NCBI GenBank assembly: GCA_008694505.1
Contig: VZDJ01004378.1
Span: 18,184,269-18,248,268 of the forward strand
Direction: 5' to 3'
Source of the DNA: Cyanoderma ruficeps
Taxonomy: Eukaryota; Chordata; Aves; Passeriformes; Timaliidae
DNA: 64,000 nt
The notes under the pieces are model-generated. The model had not been told where the DNA came from. It made no database searches and saw nothing but the letters and a program-made list of their open reading frames with translations. Position numbers and translations under genes: made by a program. Positions 1-15,000 of the stretch are shown here, one piece after another (position 1 is the first letter of the stretch; each line of letters begins with the position of its first letter).

Positions 1-3000
1 GTAGACACCTAAAAGACTACAGCTTGCATATACTTTTGCTCTTCTTTTGGTGCTTCCATGAACCTGGTTTTGGTTCACAAAACATTTTGGGGGCAGTGGG
101 CTGTCCTTTCAAATTTTGACAGCATGCTAATGATTATAATCTCTTTTCTCCTCCAGCTGACCATTATTAATAAAGTGCTGTGTTCAAAGGTGGATGAACT
201 CTGAGGAATATAAGTAGTTATGAGATGAAAAGCGGATTTTTTCCTCAAAATTCTTAAATGTTAACTGTTCATTTTTTCTCAAAGAACGCAACTGACCTCA
301 AAAATTAGTTTAGACGTAAGCATGACATTCAGTGCAAGTCAAGTTTTAAATAGAAACTGCCTTTTGGAAAGCTTAGGTAGCCAATCAAAGTACTTACATG
401 GCTATAGCATATATCATTCTTGCATGAAGATGTTTTTTATTTCATACACTAAAATTAATTGGGAAAAGGGAATTAAGATAAGCAGTTCTTTTTTAGGAGC
501 ATCCTATAGTGGATGTGAACCGTTGTCACAACCATAACTCTTTAGTCCATATGGGTCTGATCCACATCCCTTCCAGATCAGGTAGTTTAAAAGCAGAGAT
601 GACTTTTTGTATGTATTACAGGTGTATAATATCTTATTCAGATTCAGCTGAGATTACAGGAAATCACTGCAATTGCCTTCGTCTTTGGGCAGGGACTTTA
701 TTCCTGTGGAAAGGACAGTGGTGGAGTTATCTATGCTGCTATGGACTAGAGAGCAGTGTAGTTCCACCAGGGTGGTGCCCGAGCTAATGCTGTTTTGGGG
801 AGGAAGGGTGCCCTTGCAAGCAGGCTTAGCTGATCAGTGTATGGCTCTACTAGCAGTTGTACCAGCTGCAGCTGGGGAAAATAATGGGATCTGTATGCTG
901 TCATCTTTGAACAATATGATAATCTAGAAAACTCCACTTACCTCCACATGCTTCCCTGCTTCTAGTCTTATGTTGCATTTCCTAATCATGCATCATACGT
1001 TCTTTGTCAGTAATTCTTAAAAGCAAAAGAAATATTGCTGGTTGGATTATGTTGTCTGTCATATCATCTCTGTGTCTCCTTCATTGTTGCCTTTATTTGT
1101 GCTTTCAATTCACCAGGCCTTTTCCTACTATTGCTTTATTTTTTTCTGTGCTTGGATTAGTGCTTCTATTCTCCAAACCCTCTGTTTCTCATTCCTTTGT
1201 CAAGTGAACATGGAAAACTTGCTATTTCCTGCAAGGCTTTTCAGTGTCTTGTAAGTTATTTTAATTCATTTTTTTCCCTGTGAATTCTTTCTCTTTTTGA
1301 GTTAGTGGAACGAGGGAGCACATAGTGTGTCTGTGGAGATGCATGTATTGCTGGAAAAGATGTTTCTGGGAGTTTCGTCTTCTATTCTTCCTTTTTGCTA
1401 TGGATGGGATGTGGAGATAGGTAGGGAAATAAAATGCCAACCGGCAACACTGAAGTGTTTCTCTTGTCAGGGGGAGCATCTGCTAAATACAGAAAAAGAA
1501 AGTGTATGGAAAGGAGTGAAGTCAGGAGGCATTGTGGGTGCAGGGGTTAAAGAGACAAGTGCAAACAGTACCAGAGCAGATGGGAACCAGCAGCCGTGAA
1601 AGAAAGTGGCTATCTAGCTGGGTGGTGGTGAGTGGGAGGAGAAATGCTGAAAGTAGGCAGTACCCAAAGGGGAATTTTGCGTGGTTTCACTTTTTCTATG
1701 CCTGCTTCTATTCCAAAGTGGTGGCAGCACCTTTTGCAGGACTGACATTGTGTGCCTGATGACAGCTGAGTCAGCTGCTCAGGGTAGGACCTCCACTGTC
1801 TGACTGAACTCATGCATGTTCCATTTTGCAGAGACCTTTATGACCAGGTGCGTTTTGCCTTCAGCTGTATTAAATGTTACTGTAGGGCCATCGCCGCTGA
1901 GTACTTTGTCATGATACAAAGGCCTTAAGGCTAAGAAAGATCTTAACAAATTATACCAGAATAAAGTCAACCTTTATTGCACTGCTTTTGTTTTGGTATT
2001 TATCTAAGATGTAATGAATGTTCACAAGCTTTACAGTACATTTAAGTCTTACCCTAGCCAACGAGGAGGAGCTCTAATAATCTGGCTAAGGGAAAGTAAG
2101 ATAATTGCTGTTTCTGTAGTGCTTTCTGGCTTGCAGTGAGCCTGCATAAAGGCCCTGGCATTGAATTCTCTCAGGCATGTGCTTGGGGGGCTCACTCAGT
2201 TTGGCTTAATATAACTAAAGAAGACATAGTACTCAAAAATGGGATCCATGTAGTAATAGTCACTTGATTCTGCACAAGTGAAAAATTATTTTTGTCCAGG
2301 AAGAGCTAGTGAACAGAGTCACATAAACAGATTTAGGTCAGAATCAATACATGTCCAGCAGCTCATGTTGGTTTACTTCCAGCATGGGACCATGGTTTTA
2401 TTCACGTCCTTAAGACAAGGTGACTGGATATAGTACAGTGCTTCCAGCTGGACAGCAGTGTTGGACATTCCCTTGTCTGAAGTGTGGTGATCAGTCTGAG
2501 GAGACTAAAGAGCTGACTTTCAGTAATAATCTAAGAAAAAGAAAAAAAACCCATGTTGAACAGCAGAATAACTTTTTCCACGGTGAGTCTTGTCATTTGT
2601 TAGTTGCTAGAAAAAAATGAAAATATCAGTCTTGTTTTAAATAAGTATGCACTGACTATGCAGTTCAGCCAGTAACTTTTATAAAATTATTTTGCATTAG
2701 AAAAATGTGTTAATATTTTTATCTAATAGTGAGAATGACCTCAAGATCAGGCAGTTTGTGTCAGCTAATGACTTCCTGGGTTAAGGCCTGAGGCTCTTCC
2801 TTAGGCCTTCTCTTCAGCTGATAGTAGTAACTGCCAGCAAAGTCCCTTCATCAGTTATTATTTATTAATCAGTATTGAAACAATTATACGTGAGATAATT
2901 CTTTGTGGGTAAGCATATTGGTTACAGCGGAATGGTTTCACTATCAAAAGTAGAACTGGTCTTCAATTAAAGTTTTCTTCCTCTACAACCTGAATTTAAG

Positions 3001-6000
3001 TCCAGCTCCAGAGTTCTGCTCTACTTTTGAAGCCCTGCAAAGTAACTTTTGTTAGCCCATCACTTACCACTGGGAGGCCACACGTTTATCTGATAAACAG
3101 GTAACAGCTAACACAGGAAGCACCAGGCATATTTCTAAAGCCTAATGTGATGCAGACTTATAATATTTAATCTTTATATGTCCGTGAATCTTACGATGAT
3201 GCACATTTGTTTTTGCTTTTTATTACTAATGTCTGAGACTTGCCTTCTTCAGAACAGCTTTCATCAAACAGTTAAAAATAAAATGCATGTTAGAAAAGTG
3301 TATTGGGAAGTATGCAATTACATTGAGCTAGGAAAGCACACATGGTTATAGATAGGTGTGTTTGTGCTTTCTTTTTGGTGTGTGAAATTTTCTCTGTAGT
3401 AACAGGCTGGTTCTGAAACTATCTTTTACTCAATTCAGTGCTTACTACTGTGAATTATTATAAGTGGGCAGCTGTGTTATAATATAATAGGAATCCAAAG
3501 AAATTGTAGTGTTTTCAGATTCTCCCCATCAATATTTGTGTACCCATTCTGTTTCAGGTTTGTGTATTGAAAATAACTTCTAGTTGATTAATTTTTAAAT
3601 ACTGTAGCTACAAAACATGCTACAAACAAACAGAAACCTATGTGATCAGTATCCACGCTAAACTGAATATGCCAGGGAATTTGTTAAAAACATAAATTGC
3701 AAACTTGCACTCCATTGTTATTGATTTCTGGTTGAATTTGCAAGTTGAATGCACTAGGAAAACACTGTACATTTATTGTGCTTACTCCTTTAAAAATTAT
3801 TCTCCATCAGCACTTGTAGTACATGCTGTATTTAAATGTGATATTTGTTTTACTAATGTCTATGCCCAGGTGCACTCTGCAAATAATGCTATTGAATTGA
3901 AAGACTTGAGTTTGCAAGCATTGTTTTGTTTTGTTTTAGGCTAGGAAGATCACCTGTAGGTGTCTGGGGGCAGTGGTGTACTTCTGATGTAGTAGCAAGA
4001 AGACTGTCAAAAAGCACAAATCAGTTTCTTAATTTGTGACTGCTTTGTAGGTTTATGGCTTGCTGAAATTACAGTGAGGAGAGAGAGGCAGAATGATTTC
4101 TGGCCTGATGGTTGTCAGAACAGCTTCCTAATTGTAATTCTGTACATTCAAGAGCAGTTCAGCCTGTAGCTGCTTCATCTGGAGTCTCTGCTGGCTAATG
4201 AAAGAAAAGAAAGGTCTGAGACTTACAATTTCCCTCTCCTTCCCTGCCATTTGCCCAGAGGAGAGTGAAGTGCCTGCAGTTCCTCCTACTTCCCACATTA
4301 TAAACAAGGAAGGGAGGGAGATGTACAAGAAGAGACTGTGTTTCCCTTCCCTTTCATGTGCTAATGAGTGTATGCTTAGCAGTATGTGCTATGACAATGC
4401 AACTCATAGTCAAGACTGAACACTTGAGCTGCACTCTGCTTTTTGCACTATGTTGTTTCATGTCTCCTTATGCTTCCTGTGTTGTGCTGTCATACATGAC
4501 TTCATTAACTTATTCGTCTGTCTTTGGCATCAACATGAATTCTGCTTTCTGACATCCAAGGAAGTAGCAGGAGTCTATTAGCGTGTTTTTGTAAGAGTCA
4601 TGCTTTTGCTATAAAAGCAAAAATGATGTGCCAAATAATCTTGTAGGAGGTATCTCACTCCAGAACAATGTAAAGGTGAGCACATTCCTGCACCAGCCTG
4701 AACATCTGTCAGTCAAGCCAGTGCTTTTCTGCATACCTGCTGTAGTAACTCTGCTCTGTGCAGTGAAAATGGATTGCGGACTTAGTTGACATCTAGTTGA
4801 GTGACAGATACAGTTTTGGTTGATGGAAGAGAGTGATGTGTGCTTTTATTTATTTATGGACCAGTGTCTCCTCCAGGGTTTGGGTAAATTTTAATCGTAT
4901 CTTTCTTACAGGAACGAGAAACTTGGCCTGGTTATTCCCAGATTTTATAGCCAGTGGTGGGAAAGTAACCGCTCATTTCGGAGATTCATGCATGTTGCCA
5001 GTCCAAGCCCTCCTTTTTGGGGACAGTCAGTCAGGTGTCTGTAATGTTCACCTTTTAGGCTTGCCTTGACCTGTTGTTTTTGTGTTGGAAAACCTGCACA
5101 AATATCACCTCATTTTTGCCTTTGTCCCACCGTTTTTTACTGCCTGGAGGTTTATGGTTTTTACTCCCCTTTTTACTAGTAGAATACCTAGGCAATTTGA
5201 TTTTCTTCTAACCTATTGTAGGGTTGACAGAAGTCTTTTGGTCTTCCGGTGGGGTGCTTTCACACTTCGGTACTTTTTTTGAAAGTTTTTGTTAATCAGG
5301 TGCTGGAATAGAATGAGAAGCTGGAGAGCAGTGCTATGGAAAGAGACTTGGGGGTCCTGGTCTGTGGCAAGTTGAACACGAGTCAGCAGTGCCCTGGCAG
5401 CCAGGAGGGCCAACCCTGTCCTGGGGGACATCAGGGACAGCACTGACAGCGGGGCAAAGGAGGGGATTGTCCTTGTCCCCTCTGCTCTGCACTGGGACAG
5501 CCTCACCTCAAGTCCTAGCGGCAGGTTTGGGTGCCACAATATAAAAGAGATATTAAACTATCTTTAATAGTGTCCAAAGAAGAGCCATGAGGATGATGAA
5601 GGGCCATGTGAGGAGTGGCTGAGGTCACTTGGTCTGTTCAGCCTGGAGGAGACTGAGGAGAGACCTTCAACATTCTCATGAGGGGCAGCAGAGAGGCAGG
5701 TACCAATCTCTTCACTCTCGTGACCAGTGACTGGACTTGAGGAAATGACATGAAGCTGAGTCAGGGAGATTTAGGTTGGATATCTGTAAAAGGTTTTTCC
5801 CCTTGAGTGTGTTTGAACACTGGAACAGGCTCCCCAGGGTCACAGCACCAAACCTGACAGAGTTCAAGAAGCATTTTTACAATGCTTTCAGGTGCACGGA
5901 GTGATTCTTGGGGATGGTGCTGTGCACGGCCAAGAGCTGGGCTGGATGATCCTGTGGGATCCCTTCCAAATCAGCATACTCTGTGAATTTGTAATTGTGC

Positions 6001-9000
6001 TTTTCCAGGGTCTAGCCTCCATGGCTTCATATGCCCTTTCCTGCTACCCTCCAGGGGTGTTGTTTGCCCAGGGCAAACTGCAGCAGTGGAAATAGTGAGG
6101 CTGATTGACTGCCTTGCAGGCAATGCTCTCATTCTCAAGTTTATTCCAGCTCATAGTGGCTGCTGTGACTGTCCAACTGCTCGAGCTCTCGGCACGTGGC
6201 CCCATCCCCTGGCACGCCTCTCATGCACTGGGGTGGGGACAGGTGCCAGAGAACCAGCTCTGTTGGCATGGTTCCACTGAATGGTACCCCTAGGAGATCC
6301 TCTGCTGCTCCTGCCTGGCAGCTTTCTGGCTGCTGCATGCTGTTGAGACCTAGCAAGAGCAGTTAGAAATGAGAACTGAGCGTGTTATCTTTGTATTTGG
6401 AACAGCATAATTTGAAAGCAGATTATGTTTCTCTTTGAAGGGTAAATGACCTAAAGTTTATTAAAAAAAGTTGTCCCACAGTGGATTATCATGAAAAATG
6501 TTTAGCAATGCATTTTGTTTCACAGCATGCAGTGGCGCTGTGTGGCAATGTGGGACAGAACAAGAAAACTAATATTTTATTTTTTTGAAATGACTGAGTG
6601 GGGGAGAGGATAAGAAGCAAAAGGTGGTTATTAGCATTTACCTCTGGGGTACCCACACCTTTTTCCCCCCCTCACCTCCCTTTTCCTAAGCAGGGTGATA
6701 GTTTGGTAGTCACAGTAGCTTGGAACCTCAATTAAGAGTTCATATCCTCAGGACGGCAAGTAGTACGTCACTTAATAAAGGTAAAAGGGAATAAAAGGTA
6801 GGGAAATAAAAGCTGGAGGAGGAAGACGGGAAATGGATTCCTATAGAATAATTTCAAAAAAAGTATGCCTACTGAATCATTTGCATACCACATGCGGTTC
6901 TTGTAGCTCTTCAGTCCCCTGGCTAAATAAATCACAGACCATTGCTGAACAATAATAACATCATGCTGTGTTTTGTTTTACTGAAAAGTGTTTCTATATG
7001 TTTGAAATTTGATAATGTTATTTTAAGTTCATTCTTACACTTTAAATGGGAAAAAGGGAAACTGATTTATACCTGATGAGAAAGCTTGATAGATGTAGTT
7101 TTTTGGTCTGATAAATGGATGTCTGTTTTCCAGATAGAAGTCCAAATTTGTATCTGGGAATGCCAGTGAGTGATGAGATGTACTGCTTAATTCAAAGTCG
7201 TATATATGAATGCATATGCATTTATAAATACTTAAATTTTTGGCTACTGCTGCATCAGAGGTGACATACATTGTTTTTTTTTTTTCTCCTCTCACAAGAC
7301 TAAAGGAATAATTCTTCTCATTCTTCTCTCAATTTCTTAATGAAATTCTACTAACTGGATTTGGGGGATGAAAAGGGAGTGATGCCCAAACTTCCTTTTC
7401 TTCTCATCATTAACCTTTGCTTTGTATTCCTTAGCAATTCTGTATGTTTAACATGTTAAATACGCAGCTCTAAAGTAAAAGAACAGAGTGATCACAGGGA
7501 ATATCTGATTTATTTCTGTCCACAGTACTTTTACTATACAACCTTCCTGCAATGAGTGCCAGCAGAGGTAGTAGTAGCATTCTGCCCTTCTTTGGAGGTC
7601 TCCTATTGTGCCATGCTCAGGTTGTATTCAATCTTCTTTGTGTTCTCTTGTTAGTACTATAAAATGTGGAGTGGTGGTTTGTACTTGTGTTCTATTTTAA
7701 TTCCTCTGGGGCCGCTGAATGTTTATTCTTGAGCCAAGACCATTAGGTCTGCAGTGGAAATTTAAACAGTTAATATGAGCCATTCTAAAATAGCATTGCA
7801 GTCCTGACCCTGATGATCACTTTAAAAAAAGTTTTAATAGGCAGAGGATTAGGAAATAAACTGTATTACCTTTCTTACTTAAAAATATTACATCTCTTGT
7901 GGACAGCATAGCAGTGAGTATACTAAAGTTAATAGGTCCCAAAAGAGAAGAAAGATGAATCCCTTGAGAATATGTATCTTGATGTAGAAAAAGGAAGTTT
8001 GAAACTTTTCCTTGTGTCTCTGTATTTCTTGGCTTGTGATGATCCACAGAAGACCTGTCATTCACAGTTGCTGAGGCAAGTACTGTATAGGCTGGCAAGT
8101 GAGCTTACATTAACTTCTGTCCACAGGAAACATGTGAGGCATACGGAGGAGATTGGGTGGTAGCTTAAGAGTTAAGAACCTAGTGCAAACCTTTACTAAA
8201 CAGTGATTTGTAAAGCATAAAGAGGATTGAGAAAATGAAAGGGGATGAAGGAGGCCACCTCTCAGAAAACTTGGGACTCCTTGCTATGAAGCAACTTTGA
8301 AATGCTGAACTAGCTTGGAACACGAGAGCTGCTTGAGCAGCAGAAAAAGTTCAGTGAAAGCATAATTTAGGTATGGAAATGAAGATAAGTAATTTACATG
8401 GTTACAATAGGGCATATTATAACATTTGTCTTTACTACAAAATACTTTGATGAATCACACATGACTAGGAATGATTATACTACCATGAAGTATTGTGAGG
8501 GTAAAAAGGATCTGTGAATCATAGTGCAGCTGGTACCGTGGAGTTGCCTGGCTTCACAGTTCTGTTATTCAGGGTTGGTGGCTAAGAAGAAATATCCTGA
8601 GTGCTGTTTTGTATGTACATTTGTGCTTTAGCAGCATTTGAAGTATTTAAATACATTTAATTATACATTCTGTTCCATAACTGATCTCACCAGTACAATG
8701 ACACCTTGCAGTACCTACATGAGGAAGTCTGGAAAAGAACAAAACTGATTTCCCGGCAGAATCTATCTGCTCCAAAAGATACTTCCTCTTAAATGCAGAC
8801 ATGATTTACTGATGCTGCGATGTTTTCATTAAGCTGAGCTGTTGTTGTAATTACAATTACAAGTTGAAATGCTTTTCCATATTTCTTGGGTTCTGTCCCC
8901 TGAACTTGGACAAGCATTGCTCTAACATCCTCTAACCACAGATTTTAATGTAATTTTCTTTCTTTTTTGGTGACTGCTTTGTGGCTTCTAGTCACTTCAG

Positions 9001-12000
9001 ACTCGCCATCTTTTAGGTCCAAGGAATTGTGTGTTTTCCATTCAGCAGACTAAGTTCAAATAGTGCTGCTAAACCATAGATTGCATTTTACCGTTGTGAG
9101 TAAAGCAGAGTGGCTGAAAGCTGCTACTGAACAGACTTGTGTTGTTCCTCCCCCTCCCTTGCCTGCACACTTTGCTGTATCATTTCTGTCAAATCTAGTG
9201 ATCTGTGGTTGGGCAGTGAGCCTGTAATTATCCAGTGGGAGACTAAAAAAAATTTGATGACCTTCTGACTGAACCATCTTGTCCAATATGTGGATAGTCT
9301 GTGGATCTAATTTGAGAGGAGAAGGAAATGCACAACTGTTCTTTTTAGTGATATGCCATCATAAATGTGGAGAAAGAACAATTTAAAACTCTGTGAAGAT
9401 ATTTTGCCACTCTTGATGACTCGTGGAGCTGTCATTGAGAAATATGACTAACCATAACTCTCTAACTTTGTGAAGCATCCCTCTAACCATGAGTCTTTCA
9501 CATCCAAGCTGCTGTCATTATTGCCCAGGTGGAGAAGTTAATGCCAGTGCTCGTTATGTGTGAATTACAAGCAAGATCCTTCAGAAGAGTGCGATGTTAC
9601 CGTTTCTCTATATGTACCTCATCTTCTGGATTATTAAGAACCTGTTATCATTTATTTTCTGGAGTCTAGCTGTGTTGGTCACTATAGTTGAAGGAAAAAG
9701 TCCTGTTATCCACAAGGAAGAGGCACTGTTTAAGGGACTCACAGCCAGAGCTGGTCTTTGAGTTAGTTAAACTGAGATTTTTTTTCCCCCAGTATTTGCT
9801 AAAAAACACAACACACCTAATGTACACCTAAAGACACAGAGGAAAATATTTTCCTATGCCCTGTATGGAGACCGGTTTAGAGAAGACAATTTGTGGAGTA
9901 TTACTCCTAAACTCTAGTTTGTCAGTGACCCTGAGCTGGAGTTGTACATGGGCCAGTGGCTTAATAGCTGCCAAAGGACCTGCTCTCTGTGAATGTACAT
10001 TATCAGAACTGGAAGCTGTTGCACTTCACACTCTGGCAATTGGTGATAACAAGATCTGTATTTTACTTACATGTCTCATTTACTTAAACACATTTATTCC
10101 ACATTTTCATTGTCTTCTCTCTCTTTTTTCTGTGATGATCAGTGACTGCCTGTTCTCCATTTGCTGTGTGCCAGTCCTGAGTCTATAGTTTAGCTGTCCT
10201 TTTTCAGAATTCAAAAGTACTTAATCTCTCTTTGCATGGGATTCACTTCCCATCTCTTCTTATTCTTACCACCTTTCTCTGTGCATTTTAAGTAATACAG
10301 TGCCTGTTTGAAACACTGAACAAGAGAGGGGGGTGGTGCCACAACTGCCTACAATGCTCAAAGTTTATATGCTTGAGTTTGTTCTGTGGCATAATAATTT
10401 TTTGGTTTTTTTTCTTTCCTTAATCTGTTGTAACTTTGTGTTTGCCTGTTGAATATTTGTTGAGCGCTGAGCTGACGTTTTCAGAGAGCTGGCCACAGTG
10501 ATTCCCAGGAACTCTTCTCTGAGTTATAGCTGATGTAAACTACTAACGTGTATGCATAGTTAGGGTTGTGTTTTTCTGTTTACATTTCTTTGCACTGACT
10601 GATGTTAGTACATATGACTGTTCTGAATAATTCTGTATAGACTGGACATTTTTCTGCTTATTTGTCCACATTGGTTCTGGAAACATTCCTTATTGCTTAT
10701 CTTTGCTGGTGTGGCAGGGTTTGTGACACTCAGAAGAGTTCATGAGTGACATGAAGATGGCAGTTGCGTCTTCTGTTTTGTGGCAGGGAACGTTTATGGA
10801 AGGTGACTAAAATGTTTTGCTGAAAGAGATGCTGATAATGTGATAATATATATGCCTAATCAGGTGAATAGAGAATTTAAAGGTTGTTGTTGTTACGAGT
10901 CATGGGTAGTTATGGTTCAGGTCACTATTATGTAAGAAGTCTGATAACATTAGCAGTTGCAGTTGTGCTGAGACTGACCAACATCTTCAACTCTTCTGAG
11001 TGCATTTTAGCCAGTGTATCAGGAGTGTTCAGGAGTATTCTGAATCCTTCTTTAGGTTCTATTAACTCTGATGAACAGACTACCATTACCTGACAGTGGA
11101 GGTACAGATACCATCTCGTGTACCGATGTGCGCAGCATAGAGACCTTTGGGATCTGGGATGCAATTGAAGTGTCTGCTTTGTGAAGCATCAGCTATAGTG
11201 TTTCGACTGTAATTCTGTTATATTTGTTTTTTGAACAAATTTTCATTCCACTTTATTTCAAGAAGGATGTATTGTCTCTCATGACATTAAATACTTAGGT
11301 TTTGTTTTGGTGAGAAACAGGGTTACAACAATCCTGATCCAGTACTAACAAACCAATAATGGCAAGTTCAACTGGGGAGTTGGTGGTTGTCAGTAGTATG
11401 CACATCGTTAGTGAGATGCTAATATGTAAAGGATAAGTACCGTCAGGCTAGGAAGATTTTTTTTCTTTATATTGCCATTTTTCGTGATTTTTATGGAATG
11501 CTAGTAATCTAAAAATATAACAAGTTGAGTGCAAAAAAAAAGGTTAAAAAATCATGGCTCTGGTATGTGGAAAACTGCTTTTTTATTATTTGTTTTATTA
11601 TTTGTTTAAGTATCCAAGGCTACAGTGACAGGAGTATACTCTCTGTTTTCAATGGGAAAGATATTAGAACTACGAGTGAAGCATCATTAATTGTTTGAAA
11701 GTCTCTCTGTTCTAGAGAAGAACTGCCAGTGAAGTATTTAACTGGTCTTTATATACCTGAACAATGCCAAATATACAGCTTCTTTGGAAACCCCAAAATG
11801 GAAAAAGTTGGACCTTCTGTACCTGAACTTTAATCTGAAAGAGGTTGTCTGTGGTTTTGTACCATTTTATGCTCATCAGCATTCAGCAACACTGCAGGAT
11901 AGAGGAAAAGTACAGAAGCATACGGAAAAGATAAAAGGAGACTGGGAGCAGAAAAGATAAATGACTCTGCTGTCAGTGCAGTATAATGAAAATCAAATCA

Positions 12001-15000
12001 GTGCTTGGCAATGCACAATTGCCCAGTATGGCTAACCGCAGACAGTGTTTTGAATAAAGTACATGCCTTTTGTATTTTATTCTTGTATTTATATAAAGAA
12101 AAATTACTTCATTATTAGTTGATTGCAAGGGAAAGAGATGTCCTGATTCTGTAAAATCCTGAGAATGAGTGTGACTTAGATATTTAGTGCCTCTTTAGTT
12201 ATTGGCTTTGCCAGTAATGGAATTTTGTTGTTGCCAAGGTAAAGCCTGTTCTGCCACTCTTACATTGTTTGGGCAGGGTATAAAAAGGATTCCGCATATA
12301 GGATACATTCATCTTAAAAGTGTAAAGGAATTATTTGCTTGATAATGCATACAAAAGATATCTAGGAGTTAATGAGCTGCTAGGTTCTGTTTTAGTGTGC
12401 TCACTGCTGCTCATAATCCTTGCTGGCCTGGCAGGCATTGGCTGGATAGGATTGTCCGGTGTGGCTCCATTCTAGAGACTATGTGTTGTTGAGCTGCCGT
12501 CTTCCACCAGCTCTGTCGACACTGTTGATGGTGATGACTGGAGGTGATGATTCCCAGTGGGGCCAGCTAACCATGCTCTATGATTTTATACCTTTGTGTT
12601 GGTACTGTCTTCTTGAATCCTTGACCTGATGATGATGTCTCTCAATAATCTTAAAGTCTGTAACTTTCTGTACTGACAATAGTGTGTAGCTGTTGTTATG
12701 TCCCTCCAGATTTCCTTTAAACTCTCAGTATTTATACAGCTAGGGAATACCAGAGATGGACCTGGGCATGCAGGCAGCTGATCTTCTGGGTGGTGAAAGC
12801 AAAGCTAGCACTGAGGGTTATAGACTGTAGTGGTGGTATCTACATGACCAAGTTACACGAATTGAAAGTAATAAGTAATAGTAGTAGTAGTAGTAAAAAA
12901 AGAAATTTCTTTGCAAACTTACCAATTTCATTTTATATATTAAAAAATGCACATTTTCTGTTTTATTTCCAAATAAAATTTTCCAAGTTATTATGCATTA
13001 GCACAGTGCTGTACTGTTTGTGGTAAACTCACAATGGAAACGGAAGTCGTTTTGGGATATGCCTACACTGGAATCAAAACACGAAAAGGAATCCACAACA
13101 ACTCTGAAAGACTTCTGCAGACTTGCATTTTGTTCCCAGTTGGATCTGAGAATGTCTTTTTAATGAGGTCTTGAACATCTGCAACTGTTTGCAAGTTGGA
13201 ATTTTCTTCTTGAATTCCACAGCTGACTGTGGAATCACAGCCTCTGTAATCATGAATGCTGTGTCTCCACAGTACCTATAGTACTGTGTATACAGTATAA
13301 TACTGTTTGCAGTATAGTAATATAATAATCATAATAATAGCAATAATGAAATCCCTTCCCTCCCAGTTAAAATTCAACATTCTGGATGGCATTTCATACT
13401 AGTATAATGTGCTACTGGCTGTTTATGATGACTCAAAATTACTGCAAATGGCCTCTAAACACCTTGCGCAGCTGAAAATACATTTGTTTTCTGGGTTTTT
13501 CTTCTCCAGCTTCTTCATTTCAGTAAATGTATCTCAGAATCCACGAGTGTACAGGAAACTTCTGAACCAGAGCTCGTTTTCAGATTAGATTACAATATAC
13601 AAACCTATTGGGAGCTCTGGTTTTGTGTCCACAGAATGATCTTAATTTGTTGCTAGCTCTTATCACAGGAGTTAAATGAGTCAGAAATTTTCACAGGGTG
13701 TTATTGTTTCATCCATTCCTTTAATTTCTAAATATTTGTGTAGATATTGATTGTTGTAAGTTTTAAGTCCTTGAATATGTTCATATGATGAATGCAGTGC
13801 AATGTACAGCTAGGAAAGCTGCTGTTACTTAAACTAGCAGGGCTAGGTAATGTATCCACTAAGGTCAGGTCTAGAAATGCCACTACTTTAATTGGAGAGA
13901 CTGTATAATTGTGATGATGCTGTGTAAAGTGGGACTAAATGCGCTGCAGATCAACTTTCAAAACATTGCAGCATTCAATGCAGACAAACCCTTAAATTTG
14001 TATTTGCTTTCTTATCTCAGTTTTTTTCTGAAGATGTGGGACCAAAATGGCAGGAAGTGCTGTCACATTTTTTCTTTACTGTGCTTACTGGCTTTCTTAT
14101 GTGAGCAGCCTTGTAAATTAATGTATTTCCATAACTCTCAAGCCTTCACTGACCTAGAATTTGGAGTTTGTTCCAAAATATCTGCACTTTCCTGTGTGTG
14201 ATGAAGATGCCTTGGTTTATATGAGCTCAGAGGCCACCACCTATTAAACTGTTTTTTTGGGGTTTTTTTACATTCGTAGAGCTTTCAGGATGCCTGTTGC
14301 TCAAGAGTGTGAAAAGCCCTTAGCCATCTCAGCACAAATGACAGTAAAAATCAACATTGAAACAAGAGTCATTTCTCAGAGTCTTGAGTGTGCTTTGCAG
14401 AATGTGCATCAGTGAAACTTTGGTTAGAGAAGATCATTGGAGTGGCCTTGGCTGCTGCTTAGGGGGTCTATGTTACAGTGTCCAGATACAGAAAATAATG
14501 GAGAAGAATGGGGAGAATATCTGTTCAGCTGACTTACACATATTGCAGAGCTCATACTTGACCCCATTCCTGTGTTGGCATAAAATGAATGAAGCTCATC
14601 TGCTCTTTTGAGGGAGAGATGAGTAATTCTCAGTGGAGTACCGTGCACGTACAAGCATGAGGATCCCTTAATGGGATCTAGAATGGAAAGTGGGATAGCA
14701 TTGTCAGCAGAGCATCGTGTCTCAGGTCATTTGCTGTGTTGCAGGTCAAGATTTGTTAGCTCAGACACGGCTCTGCCTCTGCCATACACGTGTCTCTGAG
14801 TGGTGCTGGATTGTAATACACAGTGATGCTGGTGTGCCTGCCAGCTCCTCTATGCCATGTCTGCACTTGAGAGGAGCTCTCCTCACAAGCAAGGTCAGTT
14901 GAAGTTGCTGAAGTTGCTCTCATCTCTGTGTGTCTTCTCTTCGAAAGCTTACCATTTTATGAGCTCACCATCTACAGGCCTGCAGTGATCTTGTTGTTAG